64,000 bases of DNA from Carposina sasakii (taxonomy: Eukaryota; Arthropoda; Insecta; Lepidoptera; Carposinidae): positions 4,960,001 to 5,024,000 of the forward strand of contig CP053160.1 in the NCBI GenBank assembly GCA_014607495.2. The letters are read 5' to 3'. Shown here in pieces: positions 1-11,518 of this stretch. The notes under the pieces were generated by a model, which did not search any database, was not told the origin of the DNA, and saw nothing but the letters and a program-made list of their open reading frames with translations. Position 1 is the stretch's first letter; each line of letters starts with the position of its first letter. The translations under genes and the position numbers were made by a program.

Positions 1-655
1 TCCGTCACAAATTCAAGTTATCATTATCGCTCCCGTCACAAAAATTTGAAATATTGCGAAGCCCGTAGACCATCAGGTAGCGGAGATACATATCGCACCT
101 TCGGTAGAACAAGGGCACAATGGTCATAAATTGCAATACGCAATTGTGCCCTTGTTCTACCGAAGGTGCGATATGTCCAGCCAGCCTGAACGCATTCTGG
201 CTGGACAGGGTAGGACATTAAGTTTTTATTGATTTCTCGTAAGCCCTTACATGTGACGCCATAAATCAAACGTTATTACCGTCACTTAATGTTAGTAGAG
301 GAACCATATTCTAAAACGCCCTCGTTATTGAGTTTCAGAAGTGTCCAGCCAGAAGTTCTATACGTAAATTCAAGCCGGCTGGACACTGTTTTTTGCATTT
401 TTCTACTAAACCGCTGCACGTATCACAAAACTTTTAGCTCGATGCCTGTCACAAATTTATGTGACGCCCGTTGATATGCAAAAAGTCGTCTAAATCACTT
501 CCGTTACCGAGATTGAGAGACCAGCGAAAAGTGGTTTTTCAAGCCGTCTGGACACCTTTTTGATCGAATATCTAAGATTCTGTAGCGTCACAAATTCTGA
601 AATAAGGGCGTTTAGCCGTCACATAAAGTGCTCTATTGACCTAGTTAAATGTGTT
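1..655. repeat. Palindrome-rich 'GTCACAAA/GTCCAGCC' repeat, copy 1
   Basis: Non-coding repeat full of short inverted words such as GTCACAAA...GTGACG and GTCCAGCCAG...CTGGCTGGAC. The same sequence returns inverted at 61876-62346 and in direct orientation at 63614-64000. The identity with the inverted copy stops at the word 'aaatgtg' near 653, which I take as one element end. The other end is off the window. No coding capacity was recognised and the superfamily is unknown. Confidence 0.8.
88..176. repeat. Perfect 34-bp hairpin inside the copy-1 repeat
   Basis: Bases 88-121 and 143-176 are exact reverse complements (34 bp) around a 21-base loop. The related copy at about 63690 lacks this hairpin: there the sequence runs from 'gcggagtgtcat' straight into 'gtgtccagcc'. 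The hairpin is therefore a copy-specific insertion or local inverted duplication. Confidence 0.85.
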
Positions 656-871
656 AAATTTATTTCAGGTCAATTCAATTAAATTTTAGTTAATGGCCAC
701 TATTGTGTCGGGCACAATGATTCCGCATATTTTAGGTCTGTACACAGAATCAACTAATACTGCCCAACACATGTTTCAAAATTCTGCCTTTAGAAATTGG
801 ATCATTATGCTGCCAAGTTCTGATCATTTTTATAAATGTCCACTACAATTTGGAACCTCTATATTTTTATA
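656..871. other. No feature recognised
   Basis: AT-rich sequence between two repeats. Short open frames here show no family resemblance. Confidence 0.5.
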
Positions 872-1142
872 CAGGGTGTAACAAAAAGGGTATGTTAAGC
901 GAAAAGCTACGTAAATAGCCCACTGTCGAGAACCTATCCACAAAATTTGAGACTCGAAATCACATGTTTATTTTTCAAGATTGTATAAAAATTCCTGAGA
1001 TATTTAAAAATTCTCCATACTATCCGGAAAAATAAACATGTGATTTCGAGTCTCAAATTTTGTGAATAGGTTCTTTACATTTTCTTTACATTGGGCTATT
1101 TACGTAGCTTCTCGCTTAACATACCCTTTTTGTTACATCCTG
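872..1142. mobile_element. MITE with long terminal inverted repeats, TA target site
   Basis: Starts CAGGGTGTAACAAAAAGGG and ends with the near-exact reverse complement (CCCTTTTTGTTACATCCTG). The arms continue inward for about 100 bp around a short loop. It is flanked by TA on both sides (870-871 and 1143-1144), as expected for Tc1/mariner-like insertion. No ORF. It lies upstream of the first visible METTL16 exon. Confidence 0.75.
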
Positions 1143-1377
1143 TATATCTGGACGTCTAGGACAGTGCTGTAAATAGTGTGCTGCCTTTGATGCCTAGGCA
1201 CCAATCATAGACACTAGGGAGCCCAAGGATGGTCAGAGCATGCACTAAATAGGGTGCAGTTATAGAAGCTCGCACAGCGCAGGGAATATTTACTGCAGTC
1301 TCAAAATCGAGTAAAGTTCTGAACCTGTAATGTGAAATAGACTCACTACCTCCAGTTCAAGCTTTTTATTTCTCTAG

Positions 1378-3433
1378 GTACAGGAGCATGTGCCATTTAT
1401 CCGCTTCTTGCTGCTGTGAAAAACAAATGGAAAATGACTGGAACAGAAACTGATGAAAAGAGTTTTCTAAAAGCTACCCAAAATGTTGAAGCAAATAGTC
1501 TGCAAAAATTGATTACATGTAAGCTATGATAAATCTAGGATAGACTTTTAAGTTTATTTTTTTCTTTTGGTACCTACATTAAGTTAAATGGTTTTTCAAG
1601 AAAATATTTACTTATAGCAGGAGTGTTTATTTTCAATGTCTAATTACGCCATATGTTTTAAAAGATATAATTTTAATTTAAGTAATTATAAAATATTTAA
1701 ATTTCAGTGAAAAAATGCACTGGGAAAACACTGATATTACACATCTTTGATGATGAAAATGAAAACAAATTCAATTTTTGTATGTGCAACCCACCATTCT
1801 ACAGTAATGTTCAAGAGTTGTACGAATCTCGCAGCCCAGCACGGTATGAATAAAGTATAATAATGGAAAATAAATATTTTGCAATTGTACGAGTTTGTAA
1901 GGCCTGTACACTTAATATTTGTTGACTTGTTGTTGGTAGTAGTAATTGAAAGGACGTTTAAGTAAAAACGTTATATATTTAGTTATAGTTACAACTTATA
2001 GTGAAAGTTGGATGCTGGTCTATCCGATGTAAAAGAATGCATAAAATTATAAGAAAACAATAGTATTTATTGCGCGCTCTGTGCTGACGCGTACTAAAAG
2101 CCTGTGCGGTCATTGCCCGTAGAGCAATCCCAATTTTCTTTTCATTATAATTTTTATTCTAAATTATTTTAATTTACAAAAATTCATGGGGTGCTTGCTA
2201 GTGTCTAGATTTCGCTAATAGGTCACAACATGTCAAGAACCATTGTTCTTATGTGTATATTATTGTAACAAATAATTTGTGTTATAGGTGTCAACCTAAA
2301 AATGGTTTTACGGGATCACCTCAAGAACTTATAACAGAAGGTGGAGAATTAAACTTCTGTAGAAATCTTATTGCAGAAAGTAAACAAGCTAAAGATAAAG
2401 TATTGTAAGTGTAATGAATCATCAAACATTTTGCTAATTATTTATTATATGATGCATTATTATGAACTTCACATTTTTTCAGATTGTTTACAACAATGGT
2501 TGGTCACAAATTCAACTTAAAGGAATTAATAGAAGATTTAAAAACACATGGAATTAAATACACCAGTACTGAATTTTGTCAAGGGCGTGTCACTAGATGG
2601 GGCTTGGCTTGGACTTATCAAAATTACAACATTTATGAACTAGGTAAGCTATAAACAGAATCGGATCATGTTTTATTTATCTACTTATATCCAAGATCAT
2701 GATTGATATATCCAATAGATCAGGCTTGATTTTTTTTATTTAAACTTCGGTTACCAAAACGGCCGAAGGGAGTTAGCTCTATCATGTGCGGCTCTGCGCT
2801 CTCATATCTTCCATACCCGCACGAAATTGTATACTGTAATTAATATTACAACTATGTACTACCTATATAATCACCCAAAACCTAACCTATTTCCTTATTT
2901 CAGTTCCACCCAGGCAAAAATCAAGAAAGAAACCTACACCATTTATACATTTACTGCCACCTTTAATGGATGTTCCATATAATTTAGAGACAGTGTCAGA
3001 AAGGCTTAAATCTATTATTACTAATTTAAATATTGAATATAAAATTATTAACAAATACAACAACACACTTACTCTCGATATTAATGCTAAAACTAATACA
3101 TGGTCTAACCAAAGGAGAAAACGAAGGACTATGAAAAATGTAGATAATGCAAAAAAGCAAAAAATTGATACCGAATCTCATGTTTCGGTAGCCATGGAGA
3201 GCAATAAATTTGAAAATAATAATGAAGAGTTTAGTGAAGAAAGCAGTCAAAAGCAGAACACTGTTGTTGATTCAAACAATCTTAAAGAAGTAAATGTACC
3301 TCTTGTGCACGCATTTCTAAAGATATCTAAGAAAAATAATGATTTTCTTCTAGAATTTAATTTCGTTGAAGGAAGTGCAGGAAAAGAAGGTGTCCATCAG
3401 ATATTGCAATATATAAAAAATAATTGGAAATAA
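1378..3433 (+). CDS. METTL16: METTL16, U6 snRNA/mRNA m6A methyltransferase (5' exons missing)
   Basis: Five exons: 1378-1518, 1708-1843, 2288-2404, 2483-2643, 2904-3433. All join in consistent phase with GT-AG introns, giving about 361 residues. The METTL16 family methylates adenosine N6 in U6 snRNA and in hairpins of SAM-synthetase mRNA. Visible family features are the SAM-site segment GTGACAICPLL, the catalytic NPPF motif (as CMCNPPFYSN), the GGELNF block and the TEFCQGRVTRWGLAW block that ends the methyltransferase core. A low-complexity basic and acidic linker follows, then a C-terminal segment resembling the VCR region. The first visible exon starts in phase 1 (split glycine of GTG), so one or more upstream exons with the N-terminus lie outside the window; I found none in 1-1377. 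The last exon is intron-free to the stop. Confidence 0.9.
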
Positions 3434-3743
3434 GTTACAAGCAAATTAGTTTTTTTTATGCAATTGGGTCTTTACCCCTATCCTATCCATAACCTTGCAG
3501 CAGGAGATTTGGCCCACTCAAGTCACTTCAGGTCGCCATGGGGAAAGCCAAGAGAACTTCAGATACGTAGGAAAAATCTACGAAATAAGTAAAATTAGTC
3601 AAAACAAAAAGAATAACCGGACGCTGGTTAACTCGTGATTTCCGACTCAAGTTTTACTCAGCCACAGAAAACAACGAAGTAGAATACTAAAAACGATACA
3701 TACATAATTCGAGAGACTAAACTGACAAGCAAAGGGTTACCAT
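3434..3743. other. METTL16 3' flank, nothing else seen
   Basis: Presumed 3' UTR and flank. No clear AATAAA occurs before the hAT-type element that starts at 3744; the first good one (3951-3956) lies inside that element. Confidence 0.4.
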
Positions 3744-4780
3744 CAGCGTTGCCAGAATTACCGTATTATGTACCCCAAAATTACCATACAATGTGGTTGT
3801 ATGATAAGTAGCTTTATAAGTACCTTTATAAGTACTTACATTTGATTTTTCCAACTTAGTTTCTGTCGGAATAACTATTTCACAAACTTATCATAAGTCA
3901 TAACATACACAAACGTACGCTGTTTACGAAACAACTAAATTCATTAATAGAATAAAAACGGCAAGTGCGAGTCGCACTCGCGCACTGAGGGTTCCGTACA
4001 AACCTGTTTTATTATATGACGTAAATAAAAAAATCGGATTTCGTAATTTTTCCTTCATTTGTGCTAAATGACGTTGCTTCGTGTCAAATTTCAAAATTCT
4101 GAGCTCACGGGAAGTACCCTGTAGGTTTTAATTCCCTTGCGAAAGTCCAAAATTTGCGACACAAACGGCTGTATCTTTTGATTGTGTTTGCTTAGTAGTT
4201 TGATTTTTCAAAGCTTCTAGGGACAGTAGACCTGCGTATTTGATAGAAATTTCAGCAAAAGGATCTTGACAGATAGACGGACGGACGGACGGACAACAAA
4301 GTGATCCTATAAGGGTTCCGTTTTTACCTTTCGAAATATCTACGAAACCCTAAAAATTATATATTAGGTATGCTAACTAACCGAAAGAATAAACAGCAAG
4401 TAGCAACCAAATTAACTATTCAAGTTCAGAAATTCATTTTACTAGAAAAGAGATTGCGGTCGGATCGATATCGACGTATTCTACCAAATTATTGAGTTTA
4501 TAATCATATAATTCCATACCATATTTTCAAACTAACAGATGTCTAATAGAATTTTACAGAAACAAGATACGCGCACTCATTACACGCACTCATTATTGGT
4601 CTATTTTGCATATGATAGCCGATAGTTTAGTCCACATGTACATGAATTCAACAGTATCCATGTGTCATATTAGGCCCCAATTTTTAAATTACCGTACGGT
4701 ATTTGTGCTACGATGGATTACCGTACAAGGCTCGAAAATACCGTACAAATACGGTAATTACCGTACGTCTGGCATCGCTG
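3744..4780. mobile_element. hAT-type non-autonomous element, 8-bp TSD gttaccat
   Basis: Begins CAGCGTTGCCAG and ends CTGGCATCGCTG (imperfect TIR). It is flanked on both sides by the identical 8-mer gttaccat (3736-3743 and 4781-4788). Subterminal regions repeat 'taccgta'. Its middle (about 3960-4355) holds a dispersed repeat with a short (GACG)n run and the 'agggttccgttttt' motif, probably a nested insertion. No transposase is visible. An 8-bp duplication plus CAG..CTG ends point to the hAT superfamily. Confidence 0.8.
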
Positions 4781-4843
4781 GTTACCATAAATCTATACTA
4801 TAATCTATATATCTATATATATATATATATTTATACTATTATA

Positions 4844-5278
4844 AAGCTGAAGAGTTTGTTTGTTTGTTTGTTTGATTGAACGCGCTAATCTCCGGAACTA
4901 CTGGGTCGAATTAAAAATTTTTTTGTGTTGGATAGTCCATTTATCGAGGAAGGCTTTAGGCTATATATCATCACAGTGCGACCAATAGGGACGAAGAATA
5001 AGAGGAAAATGTGGAAAAAACGGGGAAAATTATTCAACTTTGGAGACTTCCGTTGCGTGCGCTGCGTAAACGGTTCAAGTTATCCAAAAAATATGTATGA
5101 AAGAATAAAATGACGTAGAAATGATATGAAAGAAAAAAATTGAAGGTCTAGACTGCCTGATGCAGAACCCTTAGCAGCCCAGCTAAACTTTGAGAGATAT
5201 GAAAATACCGTCTTAGGAAAAGTTGCTCAGCATGATAAGTTGTTGACGCGGACGAAGTCGCGGGCAACAGCTAGTATA
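4844..5278. repeat. Lepidopteran dispersed repeat, copy A
   Basis: Starts at 'ttataaagctgaagagtttg' and runs through 'cgcgctaatctc', 'gaactactgg' and 'ccatttat' to 'cgcggacgaagtcgcgggc ... agctagta'. This layout is common to a highly repeated lepidopteran family. Copy B follows directly at 5290. A (TA)n microsatellite precedes it at about 4805-4835. Confidence 0.7.
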
Positions 5279-5289
5279 TATATTATAAT

Positions 5290-5486
5290 ATTATAAAGCT
5301 GAAGAGTTTGTTTGTTTCTTTGTTTGAACGCGCTAATCTCAGGAACTACTGGTCTGATTTGAAAAATTCTTTCAGTGTTAGATAGCCCATTTACCAAGGA
5401 AGGCTACAGTCTATACAACAACCTGCCCGGCTTCGCACGGGTACAACGCCCCCTCACGCGGACGAAGTCGTGGGCGGCTGCTAGTA
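5290..5486. repeat. Lepidopteran dispersed repeat, copy B (shorter)
   Basis: Same order of words as copy A (aagctgaagagtttg, cgcgctaatctc, gaactactgg, cgcggacgaagtcg, ctagta), but with an internal deletion. The two copies lie in tandem 12 bp apart. Confidence 0.7.
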
Positions 5487-5681
5487 GAAAAATAAATAGC
5501 GATGTTATAGTCGATATCGATAATTACTTTAGACTCGGCTGTATAATAGGCTATTAGAAAATGTAAAAAATATATTGTCAATTACTGTATCAGTATATAT
5601 TATGAATTTAGAAAGTTTTCTGTTAATGTAATTTGAAAATAAACACTGATTTATATAAAATCAATAGAATTATAACCTACT

Positions 5682-6243
5682 AGTGGACGCCCGCGACTTC
5701 GTCCGCGTGGACTGCAGAAAAAACAAAATTTCGAAATTATCCGGGATAAAAATATTTTCCCGGGATAAAAAGTAGCCTATGTGTTAATCCAGGGTATCAG
5801 CTAACTCCATACCAAATTTTATTAAAATCGCTCCAGCCGATTTTACATGAAAGAGTAACAAACATCCATCTATCCATCCATCCATACTTACAAACTTTAT
5901 ATATGTATAACGAACTTGCATACTAACTTTCAACCCTTATTTCACCCCTTAGCTGGTCGAAATTTCAAAAATGCTAGAACAAATGTTTAATGATTTCTTA
6001 TCAAGTGCTTAAATATAAAGTTTCATGGTTTTATCTTTAAAATTAAGAAATCCCATACAAACTTTCAACCTCTATTTCAACCCCTTCATCCCTTTTTTTC
6101 GAAATAAAAAGTAGCCTATGTTCTGTCTCAGGGTCTAAAGATTGTCTGTACCAAATTTCATCAAAATTGGTTGCGAGGTTTAAGCGGGAAAGCGTAACAG
6201 ACAGACAGACAGAGTTACTTTCGCATTTATAATATTAGTTGGG
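5682..6243. repeat. 'ttcgtccgcgtgg' retroelement tail (lepidopteran RTE/SINE-like)
   Basis: Starts 'actagtggacgcccgcgac', then 'ttcgtccgcgtgg', 'ccgggataaaa', 'gtagcctatgtg' and 'aaaatcg', followed by a second similar block ending 'ttcgcatttataatattagt'. This is the tail of a very abundant lepidopteran retroelement. Further copies lie at 7066-7412, 17184-17285, 41438-41652, 57995-58195 and 59676-59870. Confidence 0.75.
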
Positions 6244-7065
6244 ATAGAAAGTGTGTTCCAACCAAACGCAAGGCGAAAAAATAGGCATAAAATATCGACT
6301 TGACATAAAATGACATAAAATTAATGTTGCCTTAAAAATGTTTTTTCCCTAGATGTGGGGAAATAGTCGATAAAATTATTATTGATGCTGAGAATTATCG
6401 TAGAATTATCGTGAAATTTAAATATATTAAAAGGAGATGATCGGACTTTTCCACATCATTGGTCCAAAAGTGTGACAAAAAAATACAATATTCTGTTAAA
6501 AATTGTCCCTCTGAATAATTTGTCATTATGTCAACAAAGCTGTGAGGCCATTCTCCGTGGTTTTATTTCATTCAATAAAGGAAAGAACGATGCCCATTTT
6601 AAAGATCTAATGTTTAAACATAATATTATAGTAACAATATGTATAGTTTTAAATAATTCGGTGAGAGAGCTTGCAGGTAATTCCACAATCAATCAAAGAC
6701 GAAAGTAGATCCAACTACTTTTACCTACAATCTGCATGTTTAAAAATAGGGTAAAATTTCACACTTATGGCAACATTTTGTTTTCAATGACAGATAAAAA
6801 ATATGAAAATTTGATTGTGTATTTATTGTTTTATCAATGAAATTACGTAAAAACATCAAATATTTACCGGTGAAATGTGATGTTATTTATTTTCTTATGT
6901 TTTTGAGCATAGTTTTGGCAGGATCTCAGTGCACATTTCGTCATGGTAAGTCCTTTAGGTTGACATACACACGTAGCCACTGACCGCTGAGCACTGAATG
7001 ACAGAGCCGCGATTGGTTCAAATTTGCACCCATAAAAATTCCTAAAATCGGCCTTCGGACTATCT
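6244..7065. other. No feature recognised
   Basis: AT-rich. A 78-codon open frame at 6472-6708 (+) has no recognisable domain and may be chance. I see no splice-bounded conserved exon. Confidence 0.4.
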
Positions 7066-7412
7066 TAATATATATAAATCTCCTGTCACGATGTTTGTCC
7101 GCGATGGACTCCTAAACTACTTAACCGATTTTAAATTAAATTGGCACACCGTGAGCAGTCTGGTCCAACTTGAGAGATAGGATAGCTTAGATCTTTAATT
7201 ATAGTCGCAATTTTATTTTATTGCAAATTATTTGTCTATAATTAATTGACAGTCACAATTATCTGTTAACTCCAAAAGATTCTAACAGATGTCGATACTT
7301 TTCGACTGGATTGAGTAAGTAATCAATAGATGGCACTGCTATGGTAAACCGACAAACGTGTCATATAAGCTACAATTCAATTTCCACGCGGACGAAGTCG
7401 CGGGCGTCCACT
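7066..7412. repeat. 'ttcgtccgcgtgg' family copy
   Basis: Contains 'tatataaatctcctgtcacg', 'ttaaccgatttt' and, at its end, 'cacgcggacgaagtcgcggg'. It is a degenerate member of the repeat family described at 5682. Confidence 0.6.
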
Positions 7413-8020
7413 ATACTTCTATAGGTTATAATTCTATTATAAAATCCGTATGTAAATAAAAATGTATTTTCTTTAACTTTTGTCATGGCATAAGATTTAT
7501 CCTTAGTTTTCCGGCAGAATTGTAATATTCGTTCCCTAGCATGTATTATTATTTCAGCAGAGCATGTAGTTTACTTCCCGGAAAATTTCTGCTTAAATTT
7601 TTCACTTTCATAATTAAAAAATTAAATTATACATACATACATATAATCCAAAAGTTTGCAAAAGTGGGCAGTCTAATAGATGTGCTGTGCCCGCTTCTGC
7701 TGACGACGCAGGAGCTGTACCCGGTATGGACCTCCAAAAGTGTGCAGGAGTAGGAAGTCTCGTGGACGTGCTGTATACTGTGAAACTCTTACTGTAATTA
7801 AAACTTCCTACAACAAGTATGGTACACAAGAGTGAAGTATTTCGCTGTCCATTCGCTATAATGTTCCTTATTACAGTCACGATAAGGATTAATTTCCTAC
7901 GTAGTTAAAAAATACTTTAAAGTATCTGGAAACCTGGTTTTTAGCCCTGGTACGAATTGATGGACGTACTTTGAAGCCCTGGTACGCAAATCGTCGAGTA
8001 CGACCCATGTCTATGGTACA

Positions 8021-8425
8021 GGGTCGGCGGGAAAAGCTGGAAGGGTGCAGGTGTAATTTTCTTGTGAAAATCAAAAATTATTTGTAAATGGCTTGCATGT
8101 GTCCGTAAAGTGATGTTTTCTGGTAGATAAGCTATATTTTGATTACTTGTGATGTGAATCTAGTGCGTGTGCATGGTTTTATACGCAGGTAAGCCGAGTA
8201 AAACTTTAGCCGGATTACGATCTCTTCATGGGCGCATGTAAGTTGTTTCTGCAATAATTTTTCATTTTGACTAACTTTACACTTGTTCTTGAGGATTTTC
8301 CCGACGTTACCATTCATCATCATCTTTATCATCCATCATAAATTCAGAAATCATTTACTAAAGACAATGGCTGTATGGGCTTAGTTCCCCTTGCCTTTCC
8401 TTCGGGATAAACTAACTAAACAAAA
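8021..8425 (+). mobile_element. SINE-like element copy 1, 14-bp TSD
   Basis: Starts 'gggtcggcgggaaaagctgg' and ends 'ttcgggataaact...caaaa' with a short A-rich tail. It is flanked by a perfect 14-bp duplication, atgtctatggtaca (8007-8020 and 8426-8439). Fixed 5' end, A-rich 3' end and variable 12-14-bp duplications indicate target-primed retrotransposition. I see no clear pol III A and B boxes, so it could be LINE-derived rather than a tRNA SINE. Confidence 0.8.
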
Positions 8426-8439
8426 ATGTCTATGGTACA

Positions 8440-9306
8440 AGTGCAGGTCAAGTGTAAGGTTTACACTATACATTTCTATGGTTTACACTTTTTTTTTTTT
8501 TTTTTTTTACACATAAAAATTCAGATGACCTAATGAAACACATTAAAGACAACCATATCGCGTTCTAACTCGGACTAAGCGACCTCTAGTGGCGGCATAC
8601 GCGAATTAAAGTGAGCGGCGCTCAAGACAAGGCTAATTTTTCATACGAAATCTTCTGTTTCACGCGCCGGCCCATGTCGGTATATCTCTTTCGCACTCAT
8701 TGAATACAGTACTAGGAATCGTACCAAATTTCGTTTCATTGGAGCGCGATCGCTAGAGCTCCACTCGATACATAAGATTACAACTTAGGTACTTGAGACG
8801 AACGCGTAGACGCTATAATAAACATAGTAGAATTGAAAGATAATTATAAATATAGAGAAATATAGGTTGCCTATGTTGTCTTCGTGCACTCCCAGTGCAC
8901 CGCACCAGCGCTCCTTAGGACGAGCTGCCAGTGATTGATTATGTACAACTTACCTTTAAATTGATATCCCACACATTTGTACAGGTACATTCGATTTTTC
9001 ATTGCCAGTTTCACTCCTCATATATTTCAAATTGCTAAACCGGTTCTCATTAAACATAGCTAAGAATACTCTCAACTAAGCCATCTTTAAAAGAAAACCC
9101 TATTTTGTTGGGGGTTTAAAATGATTGGAATTTGATTAATTTACTCGGTCTCAATGGAATTTATAGGCGGATATTCATAACAATAAATGGCACTGTAAAT
9201 AAAAATAAAAAATTTACTTTTTCATAATTTTGTGAAAAAATAATTACGAAAAATATCGATGGTTACCAAAACTGTATTTTTAAAATATCGACACGAACAT
9301 CGCTAG
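8440..9306. other. Intergenic sequence, no gene seen
   Basis: Holds a poly-T run near 8490-8510 and scattered GC-richer words (for example around 8650-8770 and 8890-8930). No conserved exon or clear repeat boundary was found. Confidence 0.4.
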
Positions 9307-9315
9307 CCTGACCAT

Positions 9316-10442
9316 GTGTGCGTTCGCGCAGCAAAAAGTATCGCCTTTTCAAGAATTGAATGCTGCAGATAATTAGTGCCTTATATCGTGTAAATGTGCC
9401 CGAAATTTCAAATTTGTGCCTCCAACGGCTTCAGAGTTATTTCAGAAAAACTGATTCTGCTGCACGAACGTTCGCCCAGCAATTTTTTTTTAATTGATGG
9501 TTCTAGCTGTATATTAAATATGCAAAAATATAGCTTAAATACGAGCATAAATGTGCCGTGAAAGCCAAATTTGTGCCTCTGAACATTTCAGAGATATTTA
9601 GTTTTTTGCTGAGCGAACGTTTAGGCGATTGCTATATATCGGAAACGGCTAACCGCACAGTAATGATTTCTTGTATACAGATACTGTAAATTTGTGCATA
9701 TTTGTGCCGGAATTTTCATTAACGTGACTAGCATGGTTCAGAAGCTATTACTTTATTTCCTAGAAAATGGAAAAATGTTTTGGCTCTAGAACGAACAAGA
9801 CCAAAGACTTCGCGTTAGTGCCGACTGGTACCCAATATATATTCACACGATCCTGTAAAGTTTCGCCGGCCTACTACAAATTATTGGCGAGTTCTTAACG
9901 ATTTTGTCTTTTTTTTGAGGTTATCTTGAGTGAAATTACTTAGAATACGAAAACACTAATTTTCTGTGAACTGGCTAATTACATGCTTCTACAATAATCT
10001 GAGCGCTATTTTAAGAATACGTATGCAAAAAAATCAAAAAAAATCCGGCACAAATATGCACAAATTTACAGTATCTGTATACAAGAAATCATTACTGTGC
10101 GGTTAGCCGTTTCCGATATATAGCAATCGCCAAAACGTTCACCCAGCAAAAAACTAAATATCTCTGAAATGTTCAGAGGCAAAAATTTGGCTTTCACGGC
10201 ACATTTATGCTCATATTTAAGCTATCTTTTTGCATATTTAATATACAGCTAGACCCATCAATTAAAAAAAAAAAATTGCTGGGCGAACGTTCGTGCAGCA
10301 GAATCAGTTTTTCTTAAATAACTCTGAAGCCGTTGGATGCACAAATTTGAAATTTCGGGCACATTTACACGATATAAGGCACTAATTATCTGCATCATTC
10401 AATTCTTGAAAAGGCGATACTTTTTGCTGCGCGAACGCACAC
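9316..10442. mobile_element. Foldback element with ~395-bp arms and 9-bp TSD (MULE-like)
   Basis: The left arm (9316 to about 9710) and right arm (about 10044 to 10442) are near-exact reverse complements. Outer ends are GTGTGCGTTCGCGC / GCGCGAACGCACAC. It is flanked by the identical 9-mer cctgaccat (9307-9315 and 10443-10451). The ~330-bp centre has no ORF. Long TIRs with a 9-bp duplication are typical of Mutator-like elements; this class is inferred from structure only. Confidence 0.8.
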
Positions 10443-10530
10443 CCTGACCATGGCAACACTTGTGCAAAATGAACTGTCAAACTAGATCTCGAATTATGGT
10501 TTCGAGCAGGTTTCGAGTTATATTTACTAT

Positions 10531-10925
10531 AGATTCGGCGGGAAAAGCTGGAAGGGAGCGGGTGTAATTTTCTTGTGAATATCAAAATGTATTTGTAAAT
10601 GGCTTGCATGTGTCCGTAAAGTGATGTTTTCTGATAGATAAGTTATATTTTGTTTACTTTTGATGTGAATCTAGTGCGTGTGCATGGTTTTATGTACAGG
10701 TAAGCTAAGTAAAACTTTGGTCGGAATACGATCGTTTCATGGGCTCATGTAAGTTGTTTCTGCAATTCTTTTTGATCTTTACACCCATTTTTGAGGATTT
10801 TCCCGACGTTTCCATTCATCATCATCGATATCATCCATCATAAATTCAGAATCATTTACTAAAGACAATGGCTGTATGGGCTTAGTTCCCCTTGCCTTTC
10901 CTTTGGGATAAACTTACGGGATATA
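10531..10925 (+). mobile_element. SINE-like element copy 2, 13-bp TSD
   Basis: Begins 'agattcggcgggaaaagctg' and ends 'ctttgggataaacttacggg', without the usual A tail. It is flanked by ttatatttactat (10518-10530 and 10926-10938). Confidence 0.8.
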
Positions 10926-10964
10926 TTATATTTACTATTGCGTTGATAAAGGTCATCTAAGTAG

Positions 10965-11411
10965 GGATTCGGCGGGAAAAGCTGGAAGGGAGCAGGTGTA
11001 ATTTTCTTGTGAAAATGAAAAATTAATTGTAAATGGCTTGTATGTGTCCGTAAAGTGATGTTTTCTGGTAGATGAGTTATATTTTGGTTACTTGTGATGT
11101 GAATCTAGTGCGTGTGCATGGTTTTATACGCAGGTAAGCTGATTAAAACTTTAGCCGGAATATGATCTCTTCATGGGCCCATGTAAGTTATTTCTGCAAT
11201 AATTTTTCATTTTGACTAACTTTACATTTATTCTTGAGGATTTTCCCGACGTTTCCATTCATCTTATAAACATATTCTATATTCTATTCTATCATCATTG
11301 TCATTCATCATAGATTCAGAATACATTTTACTAAACAATGATTAGGCTGTATGGGCTTAGTTCCCCTTGCCTTTCCTTCGGGATAAACTAAACAAAAAAA
11401 AAAAAAAAAAA
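10965..11411 (+). mobile_element. SINE-like element copy 3, 12-bp TSD, just upstream of HMG20
   Basis: Begins 'ggattcggcgggaaaagctg' and ends with about 17 A. It is flanked by tcatctaagtag (10953-10964 and 11412-11423). Its 3' end lies 107 bp before the HMG20 start codon, so it sits in or beside the promoter/5' UTR. Confidence 0.85.
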
Positions 11412-11518
11412 TCATCTAAGTAGTCTGTGATAAAGGCAAGATTAATATCTCAGCGCGCAGCAGTAGACTTGATTAAAGTGACTAAGCTATACTATACGAC
11501 GACTACCTATATGTGACG

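Noticed and set aside
1..1377. Upstream METTL16 exons
   Set aside because: No IDIG-type SAM motif or other conserved block could be read on the plus strand; the region is repeats.
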